From assembly GCA_945873955.1 (NCBI GenBank), contig CAMCFA010000010.1:1-55997 (forward strand): a DNA stretch of 55,997 nt, given 5' to 3'. The position numbers and the translations under genes are program-made. This DNA comes from an uncultured Clostridia bacterium (lineage in GTDB: Bacteria > Bacillota > Clostridia > Oscillospirales > Ruminococcaceae). Below, piece after piece: positions 43,062 through 50,359 of the stretch. Position 1 is the stretch's first letter; every line of letters starts with the position of its first letter. The notes beneath the pieces were generated by a model. The model did not search any database, was not told the origin of the DNA, and worked only from the letters and a program-made list of their open reading frames with translations.

Positions 43062-43110
43062 AAAGTCACCGCCTTTCATTTAATGTTAGATTAAGTATCT
43101 TTGCAGGAAT

Positions 43111-43151
43111 ATTATACTATTGAAATGTATTTTTGTAAAATGTGATATCAC
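43111..43151 (-). promoter_or_regulatory. middle promoter with Mor-type palindrome
   Basis: On the minus strand TTTACA (43139-43134) and TATAAT (43116-43111) are 17 bases apart, so +1 is near 43104. A perfect palindrome GTGATATCAC (43142-43151) is centred about 42.5 bases upstream. In phage Mu, Mor binds a dyad centred at -43.5 of Pm. The mor-like gene ends 50 bases farther upstream, as in Mu. Confidence 0.65.
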
Positions 43152-43164
43152 CATGTGAAACAAC

Positions 43165-43194
43165 AAAAAAAGCGGCGCACCAGAGCGGTGCGCC
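43165..43194 (-). terminator. Rho-independent terminator after mor
   Basis: GGCGCACC and GGTGCGCC are perfect complements with a 5-base loop; on the minus strand they are followed by GCTTTTTTTGTT. It begins 7 bases after the mor stop and ends the early operon. Confidence 0.9.
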
Positions 43195-43200
43195 ATGAGA

Positions 43201-43464
43201 TTATTTACTTAACCTGCGTACTTCCGATACCGGGATCTCCAGCTCTCTTGCTATCTGTTCCGGAGTATCGCCCTGCTGCCGCCGGCTGCGGATATGGCTG
43301 GAGATCTCCTGCGTAGATACCAGTGACCGGGCTTTAGGGATCCATATCGGCGATCCCCCGAACGTATCCACCAGCGCCCGGTAGTTATCCAGCCCGATCA
43401 CGTCCGCCACCTCCTGCTGGTCGGGATTAAGGTGGCTCTTTTTTACCAGTTGTGCCAGTCCCAT
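43201..43464 (-). CDS. mor: Mor-family middle transcription activator
   Basis: 87 residues from the ATG at 43464 (AGAGGTGAT upstream). QQEVADVIGLDNYRALVDTF, GGSPIWIPK and the C-terminal helix-turn-helix IARELEIPVSEVRRLSK match the Mor/C family of Mu, in which a dimerisation strand Gly-Gly-x-x-Ile/Tyr-Ile-Pro precedes the DNA-binding domain. It directly follows gemA, as in Mu, and is followed by a terminator and then a promoter with a dyad. Confidence 0.85.
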   Translation of the reverse strand: MGLAQLVKKSHLNPDQQEVADVIGLDNYRALVDTFGGSPIWIPKARSLVSTQEISSHIRSRRQQGDTPEQIARELEIPVSEVRRLSK

Positions 43465-43924
43465 GCTTATCACCTCTTTTCAGCTTGGCTTCTTCCGAGC
43501 GGAGAATGCGCTTCAGCAGCTCGATTATCGCCGAACCCTCTTGCCGGGACACATTATAAAAGATATCCCTATCGGTCGGGATATCCCGGTGAAGTTCTTT
43601 GGAAACCACGCCCCGCAGCCGTTCTCGCGGCTCGGCTTCGGACGGAGAAGCCGCCGCAATGCGGTACATCAGCTTGAAGCAGAAGCTGATCTGCTCCTTT
43701 GTTATCTTCTCCGGAACGATCTCCGGGACGGCGTGCTTCTTGTAGTCCTCCAGCCGGGTGATAATGAACGCCGCCTGCTTCTCCGTCAGCTCCGAAATAT
43801 GCTCTTTTAGGGAAAACTGCCGCACCCAGAGGTGAAGATTATCCTCTGTCCCCAGACTGCTGTCCAGAAGTCCCGTTGCAGCTCCCAGCGCATATATCCG
43901 CTTTATCTGCTCCTTAGTAGCCAT
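43427..43924 (-). CDS. GemA-like protein (DUF1018)
   Basis: 165 residues. ATKEQIKRIYALGAATGLLD and ISELTEKQAAFIITRLEDYK are the DUF1018/GemA signature. The start ATG overlaps the previous stop (TGATG). In Mu the GemA-Mor pair is encoded together; the overlap of gemA with mor is 38 bases here. GemA is reported to alter host gene expression and DNA topology. Confidence 0.85.
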   Translation of the reverse strand: MATKEQIKRIYALGAATGLLDSSLGTEDNLHLWVRQFSLKEHISELTEKQAAFIITRLEDYKKHAVPEIVPEKITKEQISFCFKLMYRIAAASPSEAEPRERLRGVVSKELHRDIPTDRDIFYNVSRQEGSAIIELLKRILRSEEAKLKRGDKHGTGTTGKKEPP

Positions 43925-44565
43925 CACGTCACCGTCAGCTTGGTGGAGCTGTCCACTGCAACACCGAGATTAATGCAGCGGAGCAGCCGGGCGTCGTCCG
44001 CGCCGGACATCTCGGATATGCGCCGGAACGTCTGCCAGACCACTGCTTCAGCGTAAAGGTAGGCATAATCGCTTGCGTCCTGCTCGGATAAGCCGCCGAT
44101 CTTAACAAGGTTGTCCCGGTCGGTCTCAAACTTCGCGCCCTTGAGTTTTTTCGCCAGTGCCGCCTTTGCCTTACCATCGCAGGGGAGCTGATCAATCACC
44201 TCTGCCGGGGTCGCTTTCGTGAAATTCCCGGTGAACATACCGATAAGCATACGCTCTATGTCCTTGTTCTTGGGCTTGACCTCGGTCTTGACCACTTCCT
44301 CGAACACGTCCGGGAATATCTCGCCAAGCTCCTTTTTGAGGTAGTGCGGCGAATGTATCGTCAGGCTCTCAGCTTCGGTGTAGGTGACAGCAGCATGACT
44401 GCAAGGATCGGAGTATGTAGCGGATTTGTACTTGGTGTCGGTAACATCAACGCCGCCTCGCTCCAGAAAGTACGCTTCCAGCGCCTTTTTGCGGTCGTTA
44501 AGCTGCTCGATCTGCGCCTTGACCTCGCTCAGCTCCCGAACCTTTGCAACGATATCCTCGCTCAT
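43924..44565 (-). CDS. unknown early phage protein
   Basis: 213 residues from the ATG at 44565; GGAGGT lies 9 bases upstream. A coiled-coil start (AKVRELSEVKAQIEQLNDRK) is followed by two compact regions with LTIHSPHYLKKELGEIFPDV and DASDYAYLYAEAVVWQTFRR. The coiled-coil beginning and the place between MuB and GemA recall the nuclease inhibitor Gam, but I do not see Gam's core motif. Unassigned. Confidence 0.7.
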   Translation of the reverse strand: MSEDIVAKVRELSEVKAQIEQLNDRKKALEAYFLERGGVDVTDTKYKSATYSDPCSHAAVTYTEAESLTIHSPHYLKKELGEIFPDVFEEVVKTEVKPKNKDIERMLIGMFTGNFTKATPAEVIDQLPCDGKAKAALAKKLKGAKFETDRDNLVKIGGLSEQDASDYAYLYAEAVVWQTFRRISEMSGADDARLLRCINLGVAVDSSTKLTVT

Positions 44566-44813
44566 CAGCTGCACACCTCCTCATACAGTGCAGTGGCGCA
44601 GTGAGGACAGCAGAATATTCCGCTGAAATACTTGATCCTCTCCGTTCCGCCGCAGAACCGGCAGGTATCGGCGTGCTTTGAAATAATGAGCCTGCCATCT
44701 CCTGTCGCGGTAAGATCCACCGCAGTTCCGGCTTCCATTCCGAGGTATGCTGCCATGTCGCGCGGAATAGTCACGCCACGCCCCTTGGACAGCCGTTTGT
44801 GTTTTCTGTTCAT
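44565..44813 (-). CDS. AbrB/SpoVT-type DNA-binding protein with zinc ribbon
   Basis: 82 residues, with AGGAGGAC upstream. The first 45 are a swapped-hairpin AbrB-type domain (GRGVTIPRDMAAYLGMEAGT, GDGRLIISKH). The remainder has CRFCGG and CCPHC, two knuckles of a small zinc ribbon. The fusion suggests a phage transcription regulator that may also touch RNA polymerase. Overlaps its neighbour as TGATG. Confidence 0.75.
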   Translation of the reverse strand: MNRKHKRLSKGRGVTIPRDMAAYLGMEAGTAVDLTATGDGRLIISKHADTCRFCGGTERIKYFSGIFCCPHCATALYEEVCS

Positions 44814-44822
44814 AAGTCCTCC

Positions 44823-45152
44823 TTAATCCTGTTTTAAATGCTTTTTAATGTCCATTTCAGCGATATCGTTCAGAATACGAGACATCTCAGCTGACCGCAT
44901 ATCATCGCTCATGTATGGCAGCCGTTCTATCCTTCTTTTCCATTCCATGACGCATTCAAGAAGCCACTCCTGAGAGCGCCTGATGTTCTGAATCTCAACA
45001 GCTCCCTCCAGAAGCTCCACCATATTCTCGGATTTTTTCGCCGCAGAATGGTATCTTCCATTGCCGGTACAGTTAAAGTTCTGCTCGGCTATCACCATCT
45101 TCTGGCGCTCCTTGTCTGTCATAGCACGAATCTGCTCCTCTGTGAATGCCAT
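44823..45152 (-). CDS. unknown helical phage protein
   Basis: 109 residues from the ATG at 45152 (AAGGAGGT upstream); the frame is open to 45170 but without a site. FTEEQIRAMTDKERQKMVIA and WLLECVMEWKRRIERLPYMS are helical. No domain recognised. Confidence 0.6.
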   Translation of the reverse strand: MAFTEEQIRAMTDKERQKMVIAEQNFNCTGNGRYHSAAKKSENMVELLEGAVEIQNIRRSQEWLLECVMEWKRRIERLPYMSDDMRSAEMSRILNDIAEMDIKKHLKQD

Positions 45153-45187
45153 GATCACACCTCCTTCCATGAGTACCTTGAATTTGT

Positions 45188-45685
45188 TTACTGCTGCCTT
45201 TCAAAGATAATTTCGTATATTACATCGTTGTGATACCTGCCAGATCTATCTTTGATTACATCAGTCAGAACAAATTTCTTGCCGCCGTATCGCCTGCAAA
45301 ACCTATCGTAATGCCGTTCCACCGGATTACCGCCGATCATTCTCCACTCAATGCGATGGATATGATAATCGTATATCAGTCTACGCAGTTCACGATATAC
45401 CGCAATTCCAACTGCCCGGTTATGTTCGAACGAGACCAGCCCGAAGCAATGTGCGCACGAAGAATACCAATCTACCTTGTAATCGAAATATCCGACCAGT
45501 CTCTCACCGTCAACGATAGCATACTGATATGTACTTGCATCAGTTTCGGTTAAGATGTTCGGGGAGTAGCAATCAAGGCAGCCGGTATAATTAAGCATAT
45601 CGTCCGAGTAGTTGCGCTCAGCCATTCGGCGGATTATTTCATCTTGATATAGTATCGCTGGCTTCAATTTGATATCGCTGTTCAT
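45188..45685 (-). CDS. GNAT-like acetyltransferase
   Basis: 165 residues from the ATG at 45685; AAGGAGGA is 6 bases upstream. GERLVGYFDYKVDWYSSCAH, the central AVGIAVYRELRRLIYDYHI and NPVERHYDRFCRRYGGKKFV follow the GNAT order of strand, acetyl-CoA loop and late helix. Substrate unknown; phage GNATs sometimes modify host proteins or defence factors. Confidence 0.65.
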   Translation of the reverse strand: MNSDIKLKPAILYQDEIIRRMAERNYSDDMLNYTGCLDCYSPNILTETDASTYQYAIVDGERLVGYFDYKVDWYSSCAHCFGLVSFEHNRAVGIAVYRELRRLIYDYHIHRIEWRMIGGNPVERHYDRFCRRYGGKKFVLTDVIKDRSGRYHNDVIYEIIFERQQ

Positions 45686-45800
45686 TGACATCCTCCTTTA
45701 ATACGTGTTCCACGGCATTTTCCGCCGTAATATAGCAGAGCAGATCGCAGCGATCTTTGCCATGATTGTAGAAAACGCACTCAGTCTTAGCCACCTTCAT
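45639..45800 (-). CDS. possible small cysteine-containing protein
   Basis: 53 codons from an ATG at 45800 (or the GTG at 45794, better spaced from GGAGGT), with KTECVFYNHGKDRCDLLCYI. The Cys pattern suggests a small metal-binding protein. It overlaps the helicase loader by 14 bases and the GNAT gene by 47, which makes it uncertain. Confidence 0.4.
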   Translation of the reverse strand: MKVAKTECVFYNHGKDRCDLLCYITAENAVEHVLKEDVNEQRYQIEASDTISR

Positions 45801-46635
45801 CACCTCCAAGCAGCGCTTTCATCTCTTCAAACCCCTGCCGGGCTGCGGTTTTTCTGTGAGAAACGCCCCGGAACTCCACCGGAAAGCACCGTTCCAGCAC
45901 CCGGTCATATATCCTTGCCAAACGGATATCCGCGGGGTGTTTCAGTTCTTCCAGCGTCAGATTGGTGGTATAGATCACCGGAAGTCCTGCCCGATAGCGG
46001 CTGTCAACCACGTTATACACCTTTTCGAGGGCGTAATCGGTGGAGCGTTCCGCGCCGAGGTCGTCGAGGATAAGCAGGTCGATAGCGGACATTCGGCTGC
46101 AAAGCTCATCAGATCCGCCGTCGATCAGCTTAACAAGCGAGGTCATAACCACCGGAACACCCTGCTCCAGCAGAGCGTTGGCGATACAAGCGGCGGTGAA
46201 CGTCTTACCCGTCCCCACGCTGCCAAACAGCAGCAGCCCCCGGTTTTCCCGCATCATCTGCGGGAACAGGTCGGAGTACCTCCTGCACATGCCTATGCTG
46301 GCGGAGTTCTCGCGCTCATCGGCGGAGCTGAACCGCACCTCGGACAGCGCCGAGTCCATAAGCGACAGCTTACGCAGCTCCCACTGTCTTGAAGCGGCAA
46401 GAGCGGCGGCGGTCTGCTTTTTCTCGGCGTCAGCGGCTTTCTTGCGGCATTCGCACCACACCGGGACGATTATCTCCTCGCCGCTGACTTCAATTCGGCT
46501 GCGTTTCGGCTGGCGGCATGTTCCGCAGCGGAGCAGTCCGTCCTCGTCGAAATAGTCGCCCTCAAGCTGCGGGTTGTTTTCAGTATGGACGGCTGCCAGC
46601 GATTTTACAAATTCCGCTCCGCTAATCCTTTCCAT
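45787..46635 (-). CDS. DnaC-like helicase loader ATPase
   Basis: 282 residues from the ATG at 46635. An N-terminal zinc-binding region (LLRCGTCRQPKRSRIEVSGE, WCECRKKA) precedes the AAA+ core: Walker A GSVGTGKTFTAA (about residue 139), Walker B IDLLILDDLGAE, and sensor I IYTTNLTLEE. It should load a host helicase for replicative transposition. It overlaps the upstream replication gene by 14 bases. Confidence 0.9.
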   Translation of the reverse strand: MERISGAEFVKSLAAVHTENNPQLEGDYFDEDGLLRCGTCRQPKRSRIEVSGEEIIVPVWCECRKKAADAEKKQTAAALAASRQWELRKLSLMDSALSEVRFSSADERENSASIGMCRRYSDLFPQMMRENRGLLLFGSVGTGKTFTAACIANALLEQGVPVVMTSLVKLIDGGSDELCSRMSAIDLLILDDLGAERSTDYALEKVYNVVDSRYRAGLPVIYTTNLTLEELKHPADIRLARIYDRVLERCFPVEFRGVSHRKTAARQGFEEMKALLGGDEGG

Positions 46636-47056
46636 ACTCGTCAAACGGATTGCCTGTCATGGGAGCGGCGGGCTGAACCGGAGCGCCGTCCGAGAATTGC
46701 CCCTCGGACACTTTGAGAAGATTCGACGGCTGCATGAGCCAATCGAAATTAGCCCGCCACTTGCGGCTGTTCTTGCCGTTTAGGAACGGACTCGCGGCTA
46801 CCTTTCGGAATACCTGCTCAAAATCGTAGCCGTCCTTCTGCGCCCGGACTATTGCCCGGCGGCGCTTGTCAGTCAGTCTGGTCGCCGGAGGAAGTCCGGT
46901 GCAGATACTGTTGTAGCAGTCCAGCACCGATTTATAGTCCTGCGGCGGCGGGTTCTTCAGCTCCTTGAGAAATACCTGAAGCTCTTTCCACTGGCTGGCG
47001 GTTAGCTCCAGATCAACCGAGCGGTCGTTCTCGTAATCGTAGATCCTGAATTTCAT
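46622..47056 (-). CDS. phage replication protein (replisome organiser C-terminal type)
   Basis: 144 residues from the ATG at 47056, with GGAGAG upstream. The C-terminal pattern RRAIVRAQKDGYDFEQVFRK, ASPFLNGKNSRKWRANFDWL is the conserved ending of many Firmicutes phage replisome organisers, where it contacts the DnaC-like loader. The N-terminal initiator domain of those proteins is missing, consistent with replication starting by transposition. Confidence 0.7.
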   Translation of the reverse strand: MKFRIYDYENDRSVDLELTASQWKELQVFLKELKNPPPQDYKSVLDCYNSICTGLPPATRLTDKRRRAIVRAQKDGYDFEQVFRKVAASPFLNGKNSRKWRANFDWLMQPSNLLKVSEGQFSDGAPVQPAAPMTGNPFDEYGKD

Positions 47057-47080
47057 GCAATCACTCTCCTTTCTTCGATA

Positions 47081-47160
47081 GTCCTTGCTCTGCGTTTCCA
47101 CGGGCTGGCAACCGTTTCCAAAACCGGAAGCCGCATTAAGGCGGGGGACTATGCCCCCGG
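47081..47160 (-). repeat. 80-bp leader element, copy 1
   Basis: Matches 48863-48942 at about 90 percent over 80 bases. It lies upstream of the replication gene. On the minus strand it starts with a small hairpin (GGGGG-loop-CCCCC) and contains the core GGAAACGGTTG and CCCGTGGAAACGC. See copy 2. Confidence 0.85.
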
Positions 47161-47162
47161 TT

Positions 47163-47555
47163 TTAATTGCATTTAATTAGCCTTATTGATTGATTATTGC
47201 GTATGAAATGGGCTTTCATTCGTGAAAAGCTGCCCCAGTACGGCAGGTACGCTGTGTATGAATACATTTGCGTAATGCTTTCTCTCCTAGCTTTTGAAGC
47301 CCTTTTCAGCTTTTGTTTGTCAGCCGCATTAAGGTGTGAACGTTTTGACGGATAGTAAAATCTCCTACGGATATCGCAGTCGTTAGCGCAGGTGTATACT
47401 GCGATTCTTTTGTTTACATACACTGCCAGCTTGAATTTGAGTGCCCCTATGGGCTGAACGATAACGTCAACGGTGTATCCGTCAATCATGAATTCCGCAT
47501 ATCCAAATGTGCTGGACAGAGATTTCTCGACTTTTTCCCATTCTTCGTCAGTCAT
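47163..47555 (-). CDS. unknown phage protein
   Basis: 130 residues. FMIDGYTVDVIVQPIGALKF and KLAVYVNKRIAVYTC suggest a beta-rich N-terminal half; the C-terminal half is very basic (KRSHLNAADKQKLKRASKAR). Possibly nucleic-acid binding. Overlaps its upstream neighbour by 4 bases. Confidence 0.65.
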   Translation of the reverse strand: MTDEEWEKVEKSLSSTFGYAEFMIDGYTVDVIVQPIGALKFKLAVYVNKRIAVYTCANDCDIRRRFYYPSKRSHLNAADKQKLKRASKARRESITQMYSYTAYLPYWGSFSRMKAHFIRNNQSIRLIKCN

Positions 47556-48262
47556 TCCCGTCCCTCCCGTTCCACTATAAACATCACCCGTTCAAACGAA
47601 ACAGTCCACACCCACGGATTAGCCGCCCAGCAGTAGGCTTCAATACCGGATTTTCTTACAGTCCCATTCCAGAGGGCGGCAAAGCTATGGACAAGCCTGC
47701 ACGTCTGATCCCGGATAAAATCCTTACAGTCGCCGTTCGGGTGAGTACAACGTGTACACGGCTCGTAAATACCCTCTTTGTTGATATTGCCAGGCGTGCG
47801 GTAGTCTCCTGTGATAATATCCTGCAACCGCTCCACCCGGACATCAGTCACCCGCAGGAATATCCGCGCTGCTTCCTTCGGCATGTGGATTGAAGGGTGC
47901 CATTTATATCCGAGTTCTTTTCTGGATTCTTCGCTGTTTGGCGTTGCGTTTGCTTTATAAGCGTATTTCGCGCCGTCAACAACATGGTCTGAATCGTATT
48001 CACACCATGCTTCCCGCACATAGAGAATATCGCCGGGCTTGAATGGCATACGATTATATAGGCTGTGATAGGGGACAGGAGTGATGGTCGATATACTTTC
48101 AGACCAGCCTGCGCCGCCCAATTCCCAGAATCCATTATTTAATACCGGCTGCGGCTTTATGACACGCCTTGTCACCGTTTTCCGACCGTCCAGAATAGCC
48201 TTCACCATCTCCGTATTGAACAGGAGAGGCTTGGCGTTCTGTAATAATTCAGACTTTTTCAT
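47552..48262 (-). CDS. ASCH/PUA-like phage protein
   Basis: 236 residues from the ATG at 48262. PLLFNTEMVKAILDGRKTVT followed by RRVIKPQP and later FKPGDILYVREAWCEY is a recurrent phage family with a PUA/ASCH-like fold, thought to bind RNA or modified bases. A CTRCTHPNGDC segment may bind metal. Overlaps the HD gene by 14 bases. Confidence 0.72.
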   Translation of the reverse strand: MKKSELLQNAKPLLFNTEMVKAILDGRKTVTRRVIKPQPVLNNGFWELGGAGWSESISTITPVPYHSLYNRMPFKPGDILYVREAWCEYDSDHVVDGAKYAYKANATPNSEESRKELGYKWHPSIHMPKEAARIFLRVTDVRVERLQDIITGDYRTPGNINKEGIYEPCTRCTHPNGDCKDFIRDQTCRLVHSFAALWNGTVRKSGIEAYCWAANPWVWTVSFERVMFIVEREGRE

Positions 48263-48842
48263 TCCCGTCCCTCCGTTCCACAATATAAGTAGCCTTCATA
48301 TCCGCCAAATGCAGCAGAACCGCCAGAGGGTACTTCTCAAACGCGATATTCAGCCCCCGGTCGCCACCCCGGAACGCGCTGTCGAAACCGCCCATGTGCC
48401 AGCGGATCGCCGCAGCCTCCTCATCGGTGAGCTTGATGTACTTACTTATAATATAGAGCGACTTTTCGCCATGACCGAGCGGCAGATCGTCCTGATAGGT
48501 GTAAACCTGTTTTTCCACCCACGCACCGTTTTCCTTGACGTTCCGGGTTTCCTTGCCGTAGCAGTTCGCCTTGCAGAGGTCGTGCAGCAGAGCCACAATA
48601 AGGATACTGTCGTAATCATAGCCTGCTTCTCTTGCTTCTTTATCAAGGCATCTCAACACATTCATACTGTGCTGGAGCAGACCACCCTCGTAAGCACCGT
48701 GGTACTTAGTGCTTGCCGGAGCGGTAAAAAAGTCGGTTTCCTCCTGCATATAGCGGGTAAGATCTACAATGCCATGTCTTCCCGTTAATAGGAGCATTTC
48801 CACAAAATTCTTTGAAATAAGTTCCAGTTTTTCTTTGTCCAT
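48249..48842 (-). CDS. HD-domain hydrolase
   Basis: 197 residues from the ATG at 48842 (GGAGG 7 bases upstream). The HD metal site is visible: YHGAYEGGLLQHSMNVLRCL with the first His pair, and IVALLHDLCKANCY with His-Asp; HGEKS and RWHMGG add later ligands. Phage HD proteins act on nucleotides; the exact substrate cannot be read here. Its leader carries copy 2 of the 80-bp element. Confidence 0.82.
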   Translation of the reverse strand: MDKEKLELISKNFVEMLLLTGRHGIVDLTRYMQEETDFFTAPASTKYHGAYEGGLLQHSMNVLRCLDKEAREAGYDYDSILIVALLHDLCKANCYGKETRNVKENGAWVEKQVYTYQDDLPLGHGEKSLYIISKYIKLTDEEAAAIRWHMGGFDSAFRGGDRGLNIAFEKYPLAVLLHLADMKATYIVERRDGNEKV

Positions 48843-48862
48843 AAATATCCTCCATGTAAAGT

Positions 48863-48942
48863 GTCCCTGCTCTGCGTTTCCACGGGCTTGCAACCGTTTC
48901 CGAAACCGGAAGCCGCATTAAGGACGGGGGACAATGCCCCCG
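48863..48942 (-). repeat. 80-bp leader element, copy 2
   Basis: About 90 percent identical to 47081-47160. It fills the gap between the 90-aa membrane gene and the HD gene. In both copies it ends 20-25 bases before the next ribosome-binding site. Differences lie partly at paired or loop positions, which suggests a conserved RNA or DNA function. Confidence 0.85.
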
Positions 48943-48946
48943 AATA

Positions 48947-49219
48947 TTAGTCCTCCAGAAACCTCTGCACCTCAGACTGCCGTTCCGCTCGTCCGATCGT
49001 GATTCCCTTGCGGATACCTTCTGTAAACGAGCGGCGCTCTACTGCATTCCGGCAGCTCCTGCGCCCCAGCAGGAACGCCCCCGCCGCGATCGCCGCCAGA
49101 GATACCACGAAGAATATAACCGCCACCGTCCGACAGGGCAGAAGCCCCAGAGAAAGCGCGTTTGCGATAGCCATGAGTACTATCCCGCAAATAAATGACA
49201 GTAAGTAGTCGAATTTCAT
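48947..49219 (-). CDS. small membrane protein
   Basis: 90 residues with two hydrophobic segments (FICGIVLMAIANALSLGLLP and VIFFVVSLAAIAAGAFLLG) and a basic cytoplasmic tail. Coupled to the previous small gene by ATGA. Unknown role. Confidence 0.7.
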   Translation of the reverse strand: MKFDYLLSFICGIVLMAIANALSLGLLPCRTVAVIFFVVSLAAIAAGAFLLGRRSCRNAVERRSFTEGIRKGITIGRAERQSEVQRFLED

Positions 49220-49380
49220 CTTAAAAGCTCCTTTCTGATCACCTTGATTTTGCCGCTTATCTTATGTTCAAGTACAAGCTCTGCCGGAGTGTCCTTGCAG
49301 ACCAGCCAGTTGCTGGGATTCAGCCTTACCGAAGCTATGTCCTGCTTCTGGCGGCGGGTAGGATTCTTGCCGTGCTTCAT
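49216..49380 (-). CDS. small DUF6906-like phage protein
   Basis: 54 residues from the ATG at 49380, overlapping muB by 4 bases and its downstream neighbour by 4. KHGKNPTRRQKQDIASVRLN, PSNWLVCKDTPAELVLEHKI match a small family (KHGK...RKQK...LNP.NWLV.KDT) frequent in Firmicutes phages. Function unknown. Confidence 0.8.
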   Translation of the reverse strand: MKHGKNPTRRQKQDIASVRLNPSNWLVCKDTPAELVLEHKISGKIKVIRKELLR

Positions 49381-50357
49381 GCCCGCACCACCTTTTCTGC
49401 GCCCTCAATATTAGCGCCAGTGATTTTAGCCGTTTCAACAAGCCCCTTAAAGTCATACTTATTAATAGAATATGCCTTTGTAAACAGCCTTACAGCGCCC
49501 CTTAGCCCCAGCTTGCTGTTAGAAACGGCTTTCAGGAACTCCAGCTCCTTTATCTGACCTTCAAGCACCGGGAAAATCATCTTTATATCATTAAGCGAAA
49601 TATCCGTGGTTTTAAGCTCCTGAAGTTGCCAGCGGCGGTTTACGGTCTGCTTGTAGTCCTTGCCGGTCTTACCGCCCTCCATTCGCTCAATAATGCCATG
49701 ATTTCCGACCAGAACCACACCGCAGGTCTGATCGCGCTCATCGAAATCATCAGATATCTGCCGGAGCGCTTCGATTGCATTGAACGATAAGTGCTGCGCT
49801 TCGTCAACGACGATCAGCATTCCGTCGTGCAGCTTCGCTTCAATGCTCATGTACATATCGTCGATTGACTGGTTGACCGGAACATTGAGCTTTAGTGCGA
49901 CCTGCTTCAGCACCGCTCTTGTACCCCTTGTGCAAGCTCCGGCTTTAACAGCTATGCAGCTTTCGGGATTATCCTCGGCATATTTCAGAACAGCCTTTGT
50001 CTTTCCTACGCCCGGATCGCCGACCACGATTCCGAAACCACCCATGATCTGAATGTTCCGGATCGTCTGATAGGCAAGATTGGACGTGCTTATCGGAGCA
50101 TATTTCACCGGCTTGTAATTCTTGACAGCCTCTTCCTTTACCTTGAAATAATCCGCGATTATGCCGAACTGCCTGTCAAGATCGCCGGCATAATTGCCCT
50201 TTCTGAGAGCCGATAACACAGGCTGCTTGATTCCGATCAGCCTGCCAACCTCCGCAGCGGAGTTCTTTTCGGCTATCAGATCTTCAAGCTTCTGAAGAAG
50301 AGCCTCCTGCTGGGGCGTGTATTCTCTGGTCTGGTTCAGTGTTTTTTCGTTCTCCAT
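49377..50357 (-). CDS. MuB-like transposition ATPase
   Basis: 326 residues. An N-terminal helix-turn-helix (AAEVGRLIGIKQPVLSALRK) and AAA+ core with Walker A GDPGVGKT (near residue 114), Walker B MLIVVDEAQHLS (near 181) and the arginine-bearing MEGGKTGKDYKQTVNRRWQL. It binds target DNA, activates the transposase and gives target immunity. Two bases from the transposase gene. Confidence 0.92.
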   Translation of the reverse strand: MENEKTLNQTREYTPQQEALLQKLEDLIAEKNSAAEVGRLIGIKQPVLSALRKGNYAGDLDRQFGIIADYFKVKEEAVKNYKPVKYAPISTSNLAYQTIRNIQIMGGFGIVVGDPGVGKTKAVLKYAEDNPESCIAVKAGACTRGTRAVLKQVALKLNVPVNQSIDDMYMSIEAKLHDGMLIVVDEAQHLSFNAIEALRQISDDFDERDQTCGVVLVGNHGIIERMEGGKTGKDYKQTVNRRWQLQELKTTDISLNDIKMIFPVLEGQIKELEFLKAVSNSKLGLRGAVRLFTKAYSINKYDFKGLVETAKITGANIEGAEKVVRA

Positions 50358-50359
50358 GA

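Noticed and set aside
47081-48942. CRISPR-like array
   Set aside because: Only two long copies 1.8 kb apart with genes between, no regular spacers and no cas genes.
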